The notes: generated from the letters alone by a model not told the origin. A stretch of 64,000 nucleotides of DNA from Flavisphingomonas formosensis (GCF_009755815.1 NZ_WRPK01000002.1:186001-250000), one strand, 5' to 3'. Counted from the stretch's first letter, positions 1 through 8,855 are shown. Numbers and translations are program-made.

Positions 1-1113
1 CGACCGGACCATGGCGATCGCGGCCTCAGGCGCGCGCTGCGCCGCTTCCCCTTCGTGCCGAACGATCCGCATCGGCTGGACGAGGATTGCTACGAGGCGT
101 TCAACATTCAGGTGGAAGGCCTCGCCAAGCGCTTCCGCTCGACGCCGGGCGGCAAGATGGTGATCGGCATTTCGGGCGGGCTCGATTCCACCCACGCGCT
201 GATCGTCGCGGCCAAGGCCTGCGACCGCCTGGGCCTGCCGCGCACCGCGATCCTCGGCTACACGATGCCCGGCTTCGCCACCGGCGAGGAGACCAAGAGC
301 AATGCCTGGGCACTGATGCGCGCGCTCGGCATCGAGGCGGCGGAGATCGACATCCGCCCGGCCGCGCGCCAGATGCTGGCGGACATGGGCCACCCCTTCT
401 CGGCGGGCGAGCCGGTCTACGACATCACCTTCGAGAATGTGCAGGCAGGGCTTCGGACCGACTATCTGTTCCGTCTCGCCAATCAGCGCGGCGGCTTCGT
501 GGTCGGCACCGGCGACCTGTCCGAGCTGGCGCTCGGCTGGTGCACCTATGGCGTCGGCGATCAGATGAACCACTATGCGGTGAACTGCGGCGTGCCCAAG
601 ACGCTGATCCAGTTCCTGATCCGCTGGTGCGTCCAGACCGGCCAGTTCGACACGGAGACCGACCGGATCCTGACCGCGATCCTCAATACCGAAATCTCGC
701 CCGAGCTGGTGCCGGCGGACGCGACCGGCGCGATCCAGAGCACACAGTCGCGCATCGGCCCCTATGAGCTGCACGATTTCTTCCTGCACTATACGGTGCG
801 CTACGGCCTGCCGCCGTCGAAGATCGCCTTCCTCGCCTGGCACGCGTGGAAGGACAGTGGGGCCGGGCTGTGGCCAATCGGCTTCCCGCTGGACGCACGC
901 AACGCCTATGATCTGCCGACCATCGCCAAATGGCTGGAATCCTTCCTGTTTCGTTTCTTCCAGACCAGCCAGTTCAAGCGATCGGCAATCCCCAACGGGC
1001 CGAAAGTCTCGACCCGAGGCGCGCTCAGCCCGCGCGGCGACTGGCGCGCGCCATCCGACGGGACGGCGAGCGTGTGGATCGAGGAACTGCGCGCGGGGCT
1101 GCCGAAGGGGTGA
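1..1113 (+). CDS. nadE: Glutamine-dependent NAD(+) synthetase, C-terminal part (5' end cut by window edge)
   Basis: Frame 1 is open from the first base to the TGA at 1111-1113, so about 370 residues of a longer protein are visible. The visible part is the NAD synthetase (ATP pyrophosphatase) domain: the P-loop '[11 protein letters not shown]' lies near the start of the domain, followed by '[20 protein letters not shown]', typical of the ammonia-dependent amidation site. The '[19 protein letters not shown]' stretch is the usual linker after the N-terminal nitrilase-type glutaminase domain, which must lie upstream of the window. The enzyme converts deamido-NAD to NAD in the cytoplasm using glutamine and ATP. 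A GTG at 55 could be mistaken for a start, but it is inside the conserved linker. Confidence 0.95.
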   Translation, partial: RPDHGDRGLRRALRRFPFVPNDPHRLDEDCYEAFNIQVEGLAKRFRSTPGGKMVIGISGGLDSTHALIVAAKACDRLGLPRTAILGYTMPGFATGEETKSNAWALMRALGIEAAEIDIRPAARQMLADMGHPFSAGEPVYDITFENVQAGLRTDYLFRLANQRGGFVVGTGDLSELALGWCTYGVGDQMNHYAVNCGVPKTLIQFLIRWCVQTGQFDTETDRILTAILNTEISPELVPADATGAIQSTQSRIGPYELHDFFLHYTVRYGLPPSKIAFLAWHAWKDSGAGLWPIGFPLDARNAYDLPTIAKWLESFLFRFFQTSQFKRSAIPNGPKVSTRGALSPRGDWRAPSDGTASVWIEELRAGLPKG

Positions 1114-1133
1114 GTGTGGAGCAGCACCCCCAT

Positions 1134-1218
1134 CCGTTCGGGCTGAGCTTGTCGAAGCCCTCCTTCTTTTCAAGCTCGCCAGAAGAGGAAGGGGCTTCGA
1201 CAAGCTCAGCCCAAACGG
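1134..1218. repeat. Palindromic repeat, family 1, copy A
   Basis: Two arms containing 'GGCTGAGCTTGTCGAAGCCC' and its near-perfect reverse complement 'GGGCTTCGACAAGCTCAGCC' are separated by about 35 bases rich in T then A. The outer bases 'CCGTTCGG' and 'CCAAACGG' extend the pairing imperfectly. It lies between the convergent ends of nadE and the PEBP gene, where it could act as a bidirectional terminator. A second copy is at 10375-10463. No transposase is present, so this is a non-autonomous intergenic repeat. Confidence 0.85.
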
Positions 1219-1237
1219 AGCCGCATTGGCGGACCGA

Positions 1238-1861
1238 TCACGCCGTCGCCGCGTTCAGCGCACCGCCGCCGAGCTGCGCAGGCTCGCCGCGCGAATAGGT
1301 GCCGACCAACATGCCGGCGGCGAGGATGTTCCCGGCTAGGGCGCTGGTGATCTCCGACCGCCCCGGATTGGTGCCCAGATCCGGCGTGCTCGCCAGCGCG
1401 AAGAGCTGGAACACATAGTCGTGCGAGCCATGGCCGGACGGCGGATCGGGCGGCAGCCAGCCCTCGGCGAAGACGCTGTTGCGGCCGACGTCGCTGCCGT
1501 CGGCCCCGCCCTCGCCATCGCGCACGATCGCGCCCTCGGCCAGGCGATGCTCGTCCGGCGGGATCGCCCAGACGATGGCATGGACCAGCGGATTGGGCGC
1601 CGGCGCGTCCGGATCCTCGACGATCAGCGCCAGGCAGGCGGTCCCGGCCGGCACCGGCCCCCACACCAGTGGCGGCGACACGCCCTCACCATCGGCGGTG
1701 AAGCGCTCGGGCAACCTTCCGCCATTGGCGAAGGCCGGGCTGGACAGGTCGATGACGACGGAGCCCAGCTCCAGCGCGGGATCGGCGATCACCAGCTTCG
1801 AATGGCCCGCGCGGATATTGCGCATGAGCGCGCCGATCCAGCGCGGAAGATGTTCGAGCAT
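1238..1861 (-). CDS. YbhB/YbcL family Raf-kinase-inhibitor-like (PEBP) protein
   Basis: This 207-aa protein carries the phosphatidylethanolamine-binding-protein fold markers: 'SPPLVWGPVPAGTACLALIVEDPDAP' in the ligand-pocket region (residues about 63-90), 'PLVHAIVWAIPPDE' and 'SGHGSHDYVFQLFAL' near the C terminus. I chose the ATG at 1861 because AAGGAGG sits 5 bases before it on the minus strand. The longer reading to 1960 adds 33 residues without conserved sequence. No signal peptide is visible. Bacterial members have no firmly established role, and substrates or partners cannot be inferred here. It is divergent from xthA, with 113 bases between starts. Confidence 0.9.
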   Translation of the reverse strand: MLEHLPRWIGALMRNIRAGHSKLVIADPALELGSVVIDLSSPAFANGGRLPERFTADGEGVSPPLVWGPVPAGTACLALIVEDPDAPAPNPLVHAIVWAIPPDEHRLAEGAIVRDGEGGADGSDVGRNSVFAEGWLPPDPPSGHGSHDYVFQLFALASTPDLGTNPGRSEITSALAGNILAAGMLVGTYSRGEPAQLGGGALNAATA

Positions 1862-1974
1862 GCCGGCCTCCTTGCAATTGGCATGAGGATCAACACCCAT
1901 GCCGTCGCTTATATCCCGTTTCCCTCTCGTCACCATGCCCGCAACCGCGTGGGCGTCCATCCGTTGGTCTACGG

Positions 1975-2751
1975 ATGAAGATCGCGACCTACAATGTGAA
2001 CGGCGTCAATGGCCGTCTCCCCGTCCTGCTGCGCTGGCTCGAGACGGCCGAGCCCGACATCGTTTGCCTGCAGGAGCTGAAGGCCCCGCAGGAGAAATTT
2101 CCGGTCGAGGCGATCGCCGCCGCCGGCTATCAGGCGATCTGGCACGGCCAGAAAAGTTGGAACGGCGTAGCGATATTGAGCCGCGTCGGCGCGCCGGTCG
2201 AGACGCGCCGCGGCCTGCCGGGTGATCCGGACGACAGCCACAGCCGGTACATTGAGGCGGCGGTGAACGGCCTGCTGATCGGTGGCCTGTATCTCCCCAA
2301 CGGCAATCCGCGACCGGGGCCGAAATTCGATTACAAGCTGCGCTGGTTCGACCGGCTGATCGCACATGCGGCCGAGCTGATCGCGACGGACATGCCCGTG
2401 ATCCTGGCGGGCGACTTCAACGTGATGCCGACCGAGCGGGACGTCTACAAGCCCGAGCGTTGGCTCGACGACGCGCTCTTCGCCCCCGAGGTGCGCGCCG
2501 CCTATTTCCGGCTGCTGGAGCAGGGCTGGACCGACGCGCTGCGCAGCCTCCATCCCGACGAGACCATCTACACCTTCTGGGACTATTTCCGGAACGCCTT
2601 CGCGCGCAATGCGGGGCTGCGCATCGATCATCTGCTGCTCAGCCCACCCCTCGCCGCCCGGCTGCGCCGGGCAGAGGTCGATCGCGAGGTGCGTGGCTGG
2701 GAGAAGACCAGCGATCACGCACCGGTCTGGATCGAGCTGGCCGAGCAGTAG
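1975..2751 (+). CDS. xthA: Exodeoxyribonuclease III
   Basis: The 258-aa protein is full length for ExoIII and starts 'MKIATYNVNGV', with the first catalytic Asn. Further landmarks are 'CLQELKAPQEKFP' (metal-binding Glu), 'SRYIEA' and 'GGLYLPNG', 'LAGDFNVMPTERD' (Asp/Asn pair), 'RIDHLLLS', and the terminal catalytic 'SDHAPVW'. It is an AP endonuclease and 3'-5' exonuclease acting on abasic sites in base excision repair. No strong Shine-Dalgarno sequence is seen before ATG 1975. It is monocistronic, as the next gene is convergent and ends at 2766. Confidence 0.96.
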   Translation: MKIATYNVNGVNGRLPVLLRWLETAEPDIVCLQELKAPQEKFPVEAIAAAGYQAIWHGQKSWNGVAILSRVGAPVETRRGLPGDPDDSHSRYIEAAVNGLLIGGLYLPNGNPRPGPKFDYKLRWFDRLIAHAAELIATDMPVILAGDFNVMPTERDVYKPERWLDDALFAPEVRAAYFRLLEQGWTDALRSLHPDETIYTFWDYFRNAFARNAGLRIDHLLLSPPLAARLRRAEVDREVRGWEKTSDHAPVWIELAEQ

Positions 2752-2765
2752 CTCGTCGCCGCTCA

Positions 2766-3593
2766 TCACATCATATCGAACGTCTCTGGATCGGGGCCGA
2801 AGCGGCCGGCCGCAGCATCCAACGCCTCGATCGCGGCGATGTCCGCCGCATCGAGGTCGAAGCCGAAGCTTTCGAGATTCTCGCGCAGATGGCCTTGCGA
2901 CGAAGCCTTGGGGATCACGGATATGCCCTGCTGCGTCATCCAGCGCAGGATCACCTGCGCCGGCGAGCGGCCGAGCCGCGCGGCAATGCCGGCGATCACC
3001 GGATCGGCGAGCGCGCCGCCGCGGCCGAGCGGGCTCCACGCCTCGGTAATGATGCCGTGACGCGCATGATAGGCGCGCAGCTCCCGCTGCTGCCAGGCCG
3101 GGTGAAGCTCGATCTGGTTCATCGCCGGTACCACGCCGGTCTCGCCGATGATGCGGTCGAGGTGGTGGGGCAGGAAGTTGGAGACGCCGATCTGCCGTGC
3201 GCGCCCTTCCTCTTTCAGTCGGACGAGCGCCTTCCAGCTCTCCAGATAGCGATCCTGCCTCGGCACCGGCCAATGGATGAGATAGAGATCGACATAGTCG
3301 AGCCGGAGCGCCGCCAGGCTCTCGTCGAACGCCTTCAGAGCCTCGTCATAGCCCTGGCGGCTGTTCCACAGCTTGGTGGTGAGGAACAACTGCTCGCGCG
3401 GCACGCCGCAGCCGCGGATGCCGTTCCCGACACCCGGCTCGTTGCGATAGACCGGCGCGGTGTCGAAGGCGCGATAGCCGAGATCGGCCGCCGTCCGCAT
3501 TGCAGCGGGCACGTCGGCGTCCGGGATCAGCATCACGCCCATCCCCATCTGCGGAAAAGCGCTGCCGTCCGGCAGGATCACGTCCGTGCCCAT
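2766..3593 (-). CDS. Aldo/keto reductase (2,5-diketo-gluconate reductase-like)
   Basis: The 275-aa protein has the AKR tetrad: Asp44 and Tyr49 in 'YRAFDTAPVYRNE', Lys74 in 'LTTKLW', and His107 in 'YLIHWP'. 'GVSNF' and the C-terminal NADPH-binding 'VIPKASSQGHLREN' are also present. It should reduce aldehydes or ketones with NADPH in the cytoplasm; the natural substrate is unknown. The start at 3593 is supported by AAGGAG seven bases upstream on the minus strand. Only 16 bases separate it from the end of prfC, so the two are probably cotranscribed, with prfC first. Confidence 0.92.
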   Translation of the reverse strand: MGTDVILPDGSAFPQMGMGVMLIPDADVPAAMRTAADLGYRAFDTAPVYRNEPGVGNGIRGCGVPREQLFLTTKLWNSRQGYDEALKAFDESLAALRLDYVDLYLIHWPVPRQDRYLESWKALVRLKEEGRARQIGVSNFLPHHLDRIIGETGVVPAMNQIELHPAWQQRELRAYHARHGIITEAWSPLGRGGALADPVIAGIAARLGRSPAQVILRWMTQQGISVIPKASSQGHLRENLESFGFDLDAADIAAIEALDAAAGRFGPDPETFDMM

Positions 3594-3609
3594 CTCGATG
3601 CTCCTTGCG

Positions 3610-5199
3610 TCAGTTGCGTTCCTTGGTCGCGGAAAAGCGGATCGCGCGGTTGCGGTCGCTGACATAGCCCAGCTCCCACGTATCGCGCGCCATGAATACC
3701 GGCGCGCCGTCGCGGTCCTCCGCGAGGGCGCCGCGGTGCAGGTCGGTGAAGGCCTTGAGCTCCTCGGGCGTCGCCGCGGAGATCCAGCGCGCCGTATCCC
3801 AGGGCGACGGCTCCAGCACCGCATCCACCTTATATTCCACCTCGAGCCGCGAGATCAGCACCTCGAGCTGGAGCTGGCCGACCACGCCGACGATCCACTG
3901 TCCGCCGATCGAGGGATAGAAGACCTGAATGATCCCCTCCTCGGCCAGATCGTCCAGGGCCTTGCGCAGCTGCTTGGTCTTGGTCGGATCCTTGAGCGCG
4001 ACGCGGCGCAGTATCTCGGGCGCGAAGTTGGGCAGGCCGGTGATCGTCACCGGCGGCCCGTCGGTCAGGGTGTCGCCAACGCGCAGCGTACCGTGATTGG
4101 GGATGCCGATGATGTCGCCCGGGAAGGCTTCGTCCGCCACCTCGCGCTCACGCGCGAAGAACAGGATCGGGCTGTGCACCGCGATCGCCTTACCGGTGCC
4201 CATCTGGTTGAGCTTCATGCCGCGGCGGAACTTGCCCGAGCAGAGCCGCATGAACGCCACCCGGTCCCGGTGCATCGGGTTCATATTGGCCTGCACCTTG
4301 AAGATGAAGCCGGTGACGTTCGCGTCGTCCGGCGAGATCGGCGCGGGATCGGCCGGCTGCGGCCGCGGGCTCGGCGCGAAGCGGGCGAGCGCGTCGATCA
4401 GCTCGGCGACGCCGAAATCCTTGAGTGCGGAGCCGAAATAAACCGGCGTCAGGTCGCCATGGCGATAGGCGGTGTCGTCGAATGGCGCATAGCCGGCCTG
4501 CGCCAGTTCCGCCTCCTCACGCAACAGTGCCAGGCCTTGCGACGAAATCAACGTCGCCAGCTTCGCATCGTCCATCCCGCCCAGCTGCTCGACATCGCCT
4601 TCGAAGCCCCGCGCATTATCCGCGGCGGGGCGCATCAGCCGGTCATGCTCGAGATCGTACAACCCCTCGAACTGGCCGCCCATCCCGATCGGCCAGTTCA
4701 TCGGGCTCACGTCCAGCGCCAGCTGGTCGGCGATCTCGTCAAGCAGCGCGAAAGGCTCGCGGCCCTCGCGGTCCACCTTGTTGACGAAGGTGATGATCGG
4801 CACGGAACGCATTCGGCAGACCTCGAACAGCTTGCGTGTCTGCGCCTCGATGCCGCGTGCCGCGTCGATCACCATCACCGCGGAATCGACCGCGGTCAGC
4901 GTGCGATAGGTGTCTTCGGAGAAATCCTCGTGGCCCGGCGTGTCGAGCAGGTTGAAGGTGAGCCCGTCGCGCTCGAACGTCATCACCGAGGAAGTGACGG
5001 AGATGCCGCGCTGCTGCTCGATCTTCATCCAGTCGGACCGCGCCCGCCGCGCGGCGCCCCGCGCCTTGACCTCGCCCGCCGCCCGGATCGCGCCGCCGAA
5101 CAGCAGCAATTTCTCGGTCAGCGTGGTCTTGCCCGCGTCCGGGTGGGAAATGATCGCAAAAGTACGCCGGTCGGGCCGGTCGGTCGGTCTGATATCCAT
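3610..5199 (-). CDS. prfC: Peptide chain release factor 3
   Basis: A 529-aa translational GTPase, the same length as the E. coli protein. G1 'SHPDAGKTTLTEKLL', switch region 'RGISVTSSVMTFE', G3 'DTPGHEDFSEDTYRTL' and G4 'NKVDREGREP' are all visible. The C-terminal part 'IGGQWIVGVVGQLQLEVL' is typical of RF3 rather than EF-G. It recycles RF1/RF2 from the ribosome after termination. I used ATG 5199, which gives the family start 'MDIRPTDRPDRRTFAII'; an upstream GTG-type extension to 5259 is not conserved. It leads a likely two-gene unit with the aldo/keto reductase. Confidence 0.95.
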   Translation of the reverse strand: MDIRPTDRPDRRTFAIISHPDAGKTTLTEKLLLFGGAIRAAGEVKARGAARRARSDWMKIEQQRGISVTSSVMTFERDGLTFNLLDTPGHEDFSEDTYRTLTAVDSAVMVIDAARGIEAQTRKLFEVCRMRSVPIITFVNKVDREGREPFALLDEIADQLALDVSPMNWPIGMGGQFEGLYDLEHDRLMRPAADNARGFEGDVEQLGGMDDAKLATLISSQGLALLREEAELAQAGYAPFDDTAYRHGDLTPVYFGSALKDFGVAELIDALARFAPSPRPQPADPAPISPDDANVTGFIFKVQANMNPMHRDRVAFMRLCSGKFRRGMKLNQMGTGKAIAVHSPILFFAREREVADEAFPGDIIGIPNHGTLRVGDTLTDGPPVTITGLPNFAPEILRRVALKDPTKTKQLRKALDDLAEEGIIQVFYPSIGGQWIVGVVGQLQLEVLISRLEVEYKVDAVLEPSPWDTARWISAATPEELKAFTDLHRGALAEDRDGAPVFMARDTWELGYVSDRNRAIRFSATKERN

Positions 5200-5309
5200 C
5201 GCCGGCCGGTAGCGAATTTCGCGCGCGAAGACGACTCCTCGTGTCGTGATCGGTCTCAAACCTTCCCCCGCAAGCGGGAGAAGGTTAAGAAGCGAGCACT
5301 CCCCTCACC

Positions 5310-6233
5310 TCAGGCCGGCGTCTTCACCGCATCCGGCGCCAGCGCGCGGAGCATGCGATCGATGCCGTCGCGCCAGTCGACCTTGGTCTCTCCGATCAGC
5401 GAATGCATCCTGGTGGGATCGATCGCGAGGCCGCCGAACGCCAGCGCACTGTCCTCAAAGATCGGGGTGAGGCCGGTCTTCTCGCCGATATAGGCGCACC
5501 ATTCCTCGATCGCGACGGCCTGGGATCCGCCGAAATTGGTGGTGACGACGTCCTTGGAGGCGGCGCCGAGCAGATAGGGGATCTTCTCGACATAATCGTC
5601 GACATGCAGCGGGTTGTAATAGTTCGGCCGCTCGGGATGCACGGTGATCGGCGCGCCGGCCTGCATCGCCAGCAGGTGATAATAGGGCCAGCCGCCATTG
5701 TCACCATAAGGCACGCTCAGCCGCGCGATGATCGTCGGCACGCCGAACGCCTTGGCGGCGAAACGCGCCACGCTCTCGGTCGCGATCTTCGCGATCGAAT
5801 AGGTCGGCATCATCGAGCGGTGATTGTCGCCGAGCGCGTCCGTCTCCTTGCGCGGACGATGGCCCTCATAGGCATAGACGCCGGTCGTCGAGATGTGGAC
5901 GAAGGCCTGGACGTTGCGATTCTTCGCGATCAGGTGGCCGACGCCCTCCGCATTCTCCTTGAGGTCCCGCTCGAAATCGCCCGACTTGGCGACCGCCGCG
6001 TTCACGACGAAATCCACCTCGGGCAACGAGGCGAGGCTGTCCGGATTGGACAGGTCGATCCGCACCGGCGTCGCGCCGAGCGCGGCGATCGCGTCCCAAT
6101 CCTCCTGCTTACCGTAGCGCGCGGCGGCGAAGACCTGCGCCTTGCCGGCATAGGCGGCGACCACCGGCTTGGCGAACTGCCCGGTGGCCCCGGTGATCAG
6201 GATCCGCTTTCCTTCGATCTCGGCCCGCTTCAT
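5310..6233 (-). CDS. NAD(P)-dependent epimerase/dehydratase (extended SDR)
   Basis: The 307-aa protein has the N-terminal nucleotide-binding motif 'ILITGATGQFAKPVV' and the extended-SDR catalytic segment, with Ser/Thr in 'HISTTGVY' and 'YSIAK' (Tyr-x-x-x-Lys). 'LHVDDYVEKIPYLLGAA' is the typical substrate-side segment of UDP-sugar-type epimerases. The substrate is not evident. ATG 6233 is preferred over the in-frame GTG at 6236 because GAGGAG lies 8 bases upstream of the ATG. It stands alone, ending 110 bases from the prfC start. Confidence 0.88.
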   Translation of the reverse strand: MKRAEIEGKRILITGATGQFAKPVVAAYAGKAQVFAAARYGKQEDWDAIAALGATPVRIDLSNPDSLASLPEVDFVVNAAVAKSGDFERDLKENAEGVGHLIAKNRNVQAFVHISTTGVYAYEGHRPRKETDALGDNHRSMMPTYSIAKIATESVARFAAKAFGVPTIIARLSVPYGDNGGWPYYHLLAMQAGAPITVHPERPNYYNPLHVDDYVEKIPYLLGAASKDVVTTNFGGSQAVAIEEWCAYIGEKTGLTPIFEDSALAFGGLAIDPTRMHSLIGETKVDWRDGIDRMLRALAPDAVKTPA

Positions 6234-6329
6234 CACATCCGCTCCTCAATGCTGTTGCGCACCGATTAGCCGATGGCGCAACCGAGCGGCAAGCGGATGC
6301 GCGACCATAGCCGTCAATCGCTACGCAGC

Positions 6330-6378
6330 AGCGCACAGATCATGGCCCGATTTGACGGGAAGCGCACAGATATGGCCC
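6330..6378. repeat. Short direct repeat upstream of kptA
   Basis: 'AGCGCACAGAT(C)ATGGCCC' occurs at 6330-6348 and again from 6361, differing by one inserted C, with 'TTGACGGG' between the copies. The pair lies between the divergent epimerase and kptA genes. It could be a tandem regulator site or a small duplication; nothing else in the 266-base gap is recognisable. Confidence 0.5.
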
Positions 6379-6499
6379 CAGCAACCCCGAGCCGCGACAC
6401 GCTTCATCCACAAGCGTTCAGATGGCGTCGCCCGTGCCCGAAGATGCGAGACAAAAAGAGAACATGACTAGCGCATGATCGACAGCTAGAATTGGGCGC

Positions 6500-7045
6500 A
6501 TGACAGACACCAAGACCATATCGAAGAAAATGTCATACTGGCTCCGCCACAATCCCGCGGCCGGTCAACTCACGCTCGACGGTGCAGGCTGGGCGGGGAC
6601 GGCGGACGTGCTCGCCGCGCTCGGCCGCGCGCGCCTCCCCAATGGGCTGGACGATCTCGCCCATGTCGTCGCAACCAACGACAAGAAGCGGTTCGAGCTT
6701 TCTCCCGACGGCACGCGCATCCGCGCGCGGCAGGGCCATTCGATCGAGATCGATGCAGAATGGCCCCAGACGCCGCCGCCTGCCGTCCTTTATCACGGCA
6801 CGGTCGATCGCTTCCTGCCCTCGATCCTGGAACAGGGCCTCGTCCCCGGCGCGCGCCATCACGTTCACCTCTCGCCGGACGTCGTCACTGCGCAAAAGGT
6901 CGGCGCGCGCCGCGGCGAACCGGTGATCCTCGAAGTCTTGGCCGGTGCGCTGGCCGACAGCGGCGCCGTCTTCCTCTTGTCGAGCAACGGAGTCTGGCTG
7001 ACGGCACACGTCCCGCCAGCCTTTCTGCGGCGTTTGGCCGAATAG
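6500..7045 (+). CDS. kptA: RNA 2'-phosphotransferase (Tpt1/KptA family)
   Basis: The 181-aa protein matches the KptA family in length and motifs: 'SKKMSYWLRHNP' with the Arg16-His17 pair, Arg64 in 'DKKRFEL', 'LYHGT', and 'HHVHLSPD' before a C-terminal Arg-rich segment. The enzyme moves a 2'-phosphate from RNA to NAD+, releasing ADP-ribose cyclic phosphate. Eukaryotes use it after tRNA splicing, but most bacteria lack that pathway, so the substrate here is unknown. ATG 6500 has no clear ribosome site. It is convergent with the PhnA-like gene. The 17-base palindrome at 7049-7065 between them may help end both transcripts. Confidence 0.93.
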   Translation: MTDTKTISKKMSYWLRHNPAAGQLTLDGAGWAGTADVLAALGRARLPNGLDDLAHVVATNDKKRFELSPDGTRIRARQGHSIEIDAEWPQTPPPAVLYHGTVDRFLPSILEQGLVPGARHHVHLSPDVVTAQKVGARRGEPVILEVLAGALADSGAVFLLSSNGVWLTAHVPPAFLRRLAE

Positions 7046-7048
7046 GGG

Positions 7049-7065
7049 GCGGCCGTCACGGCCGC
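7049..7065. terminator. GC-rich palindrome between convergent genes
   Basis: 'GCGGCCGTcACGGCCGC' is a perfect 8-base inverted repeat around one base, placed 4 bases after the kptA stop and 20 bases before the end of the PhnA-like gene. No T-run follows, so it is at best a weak or Rho-assisted terminator. Confidence 0.4.
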
Positions 7066-7084
7066 GGCAGGACCGTTCCAGGCA

Positions 7085-7387
7085 TCAGCGTCTGCGAACG
7101 AACTCGGCACGCAGGACGAGACCCTTGATCCCGTCATATTTGCAATCGATCTCCTGGGCGTCGCCGGTCAAGCGGATCGACTTGATCAAAGTTCCGCGCT
7201 TGAGCGTCTGCCCCGCACCCTTGACGTCAAGATCCTTGATCAGCGTCACCTGATCGCCATCGGCCAGAAGATTGCCGACGGCATCACGCACCTCGACCTG
7301 CGAAGCGGCCTTCCGCTTCTCCGCCAGTTCGGCGGCCGGAAGCCATTCTCCACTTTCCTCATCATAGACGTAATCATCGTCGGACAT
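7085..7387 (-). CDS. PhnA/YjdM-type domain protein lacking the zinc ribbon
   Basis: Residues about 30-100 match the PhnA C-terminal domain: 'VRDAVGNLLADGDQVTLIKD', 'KGAGQTLKRGT', 'IRLTGD', 'IDCKYDGIKGLVL'. Family members such as E. coli YjdM begin with a four-cysteine zinc ribbon. Here the N terminus is the acidic 'MSDDDYVYDEESGEWL', with no cysteine pair. Despite the PhnA name, a direct role in phosphonate breakdown is not established for such short proteins. The start at 7387 gives a 100-aa product. Confidence 0.85.
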   Translation of the reverse strand: MSDDDYVYDEESGEWLPAAELAEKRKAASQVEVRDAVGNLLADGDQVTLIKDLDVKGAGQTLKRGTLIKSIRLTGDAQEIDCKYDGIKGLVLRAEFVRRR

Positions 7388-7553
7388 GATCCGGCTTCCA
7401 ATCTGGCTTTGCGACGGCTTCCCCATTGAACCAATGCGAAGCCGTCACTTTAAGGACGATGTCCTTAATAGGCATAGTGCGGCGTGGTGGATAACCCTCC
7501 GCCGACGTTCCATGAGGCAGATCGATGCCGAATGCCAGTTTTCCGGGAAATTT

Positions 7554-7630
7554 TGGCGCACCCAAGAGGATTCGAACCTCTGGCCTCTGCCTTCGGAGGG
7601 CAGCGCTCTATCCAGCTGAGCTATGGGTGC
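7554..7630 (-). tRNA. tRNA-Arg (anticodon CCG), CCA encoded
   Basis: On the minus strand the acceptor arm 'GCACCCA' pairs with 'TGGGTGC', followed by discriminator G and a genomically encoded CCA. The D-arm contains 'AGCTCAGCTGGATAGAGC'; the anticodon stem CTGCC/GGCAG encloses the loop CTCCGAA, giving anticodon CCG. The T-arm contains 'GGTTCGAATCC'. This decodes CGG, a codon that is common in this GC-rich genome. Confidence 0.97.
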
Positions 7631-7735
7631 GTGGAGGGGCCGCTTAGCAAAGCCCGGCGCCCTCCGCTAGAGCATCGTTCGGAAAAGTGACGAAAGGCAG
7701 GGAACCGAGCGGCGTCGGCGCCGCCTGCCTCCGCC

Positions 7736-8131
7736 TCAACGCGGCGCGCCGGTGATCGGCTGGAACTGGCCGAGCCCGCAGCTCGCGCCGCGTCGCGGGC
7801 CGCCGCCGCCCTGGTAAAGCACCGTGATGATGTCCACCGAGCAGAGCTTGCTCAGCGACGTCTCGTAGCTGAACGCCTTCTCGAAGCCGAGCTGCGAACA
7901 GCTCTGGGGCAGCACGTTGCGGTACACCTGCTTGCCATTCATGTAGAAATCGATCGTCCGATCGTCCCGCACCCGCGTCTCGCGGATAGCGTTGATCTGC
8001 ACGCAATCCACGGGAGCACCGGAGGGCGTCGCCGCCTTCCAGTCGTCCTTCGCCTTCGCGATGGCCGCGCCACCGGGAATGGCCAGCATCGCCGCCAGTC
8101 CGACCATCATCCATGTCCTGTTCGGGGTCAT
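7736..8131 (-). CDS. Secreted small protein of DUF6491 type
   Basis: A 131-aa protein begins with a signal peptide ('MVGLAAMLAIPGGAAIAKA', cleavage after about residue 26). The mature part contains 'CVQINAIRETRVRDDRTIDFYMNGKQVYRN', 'SCSQLGFEKAFSYETS' and 'LCSVDIITVL', and several cysteines that could pair in the periplasm. The pattern resembles the DUF6491 family common in sphingomonads, whose function is unknown; the family assignment is from memory. The start at 8131 gives the signal peptide at the N terminus. It is read in the same direction as nth, ending 105 bases before the tRNA. Confidence 0.8.
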   Translation of the reverse strand: MTPNRTWMMVGLAAMLAIPGGAAIAKAKDDWKAATPSGAPVDCVQINAIRETRVRDDRTIDFYMNGKQVYRNVLPQSCSQLGFEKAFSYETSLSKLCSVDIITVLYQGGGGPRRGASCGLGQFQPITGAPR

Positions 8132-8201
8132 CCTGCCTTCTCCACATGCCAGCGCCCGAGACGCCGCCTGCATCAACGCTGGAGAGACGGATTCGGCGCC
8201 G

Positions 8202-8855
8202 TCATCCCTTTGCCGTCGCAGGGGGCGGCGTCTTCGGCTTGTACGCGCACAGATCGATCACAGGGCAGCGCCAGCATTCCGGCTTGCGTGCCTTGCAGAT
8301 GTATCGGCCATGGAGGATTAACCAGTGATGAGCATGGACGCGGAAGGGCGCCGGCGTGTCCTTCTCGAGATGCTTCTCCACCGCCAGCGGCGTCTTGCCG
8401 CGGGCAAGGCCGGTGCGGTTGCCGACGCGGAAGATGTGGGTATCGACGGCGAAGGTTTCCGCCCCGAACGCGACGTTCATCACCACATTGGCGGTCTTGC
8501 GTCCCACGCCCGGCAATTTCTCCAGCGCATCGCGATCGGCGGGCACCTTGCCGCCATGCTCGGCGATCAGCGCTTCGGAGAGCGCGATGACGTTCTTCGC
8601 CTTGGTGTTGAACAAGCCGATGGTGCGGATGTGCTGCTTGAGCCCGTCCAACCCCAGTTCCACCATCTGTTCCGGCGTGGTCACCTCGCGGAAAAGCGCC
8701 TTGGTCGCCTTGTTGACGCCGACATCGGTCGCCTGGGCGGACAGGACGACGGCGACCAGCAACGTATAGTCGTTGACCGCTTCCAGCTCCGTCTCCGGCG
8801 CAGGGTTGGCCTCCGCCAGCCGGCGATAGAATTCGAAGATGTCGGCCTTCTTCAC
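8202..8855 (-). CDS. nth: Endonuclease III
   Basis: The 217-aa protein is a DNA glycosylase/AP lyase for oxidised pyrimidines. The helix-hairpin-helix 'LEKLPGVGRKTANVV' contains catalytic Lys120, 'VDTHIFRV' contains Asp138, and the 4Fe-4S loop has Cys187, Cys194, Cys197 and Cys203 (C-x6-C-x2-C-x5-C), the same numbers as in E. coli. The start is the GTG at 8855, which overlaps the dapB stop as GTGA. An open frame continues upstream but is antisense to the dapB coding pattern. Translational coupling to dapB is expected. Confidence 0.96.
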   Translation of the reverse strand: MKKADIFEFYRRLAEANPAPETELEAVNDYTLLVAVVLSAQATDVGVNKATKALFREVTTPEQMVELGLDGLKQHIRTIGLFNTKAKNVIALSEALIAEHGGKVPADRDALEKLPGVGRKTANVVMNVAFGAETFAVDTHIFRVGNRTGLARGKTPLAVEKHLEKDTPAPFRVHAHHWLILHGRYICKARKPECWRCPVIDLCAYKPKTPPPATAKG

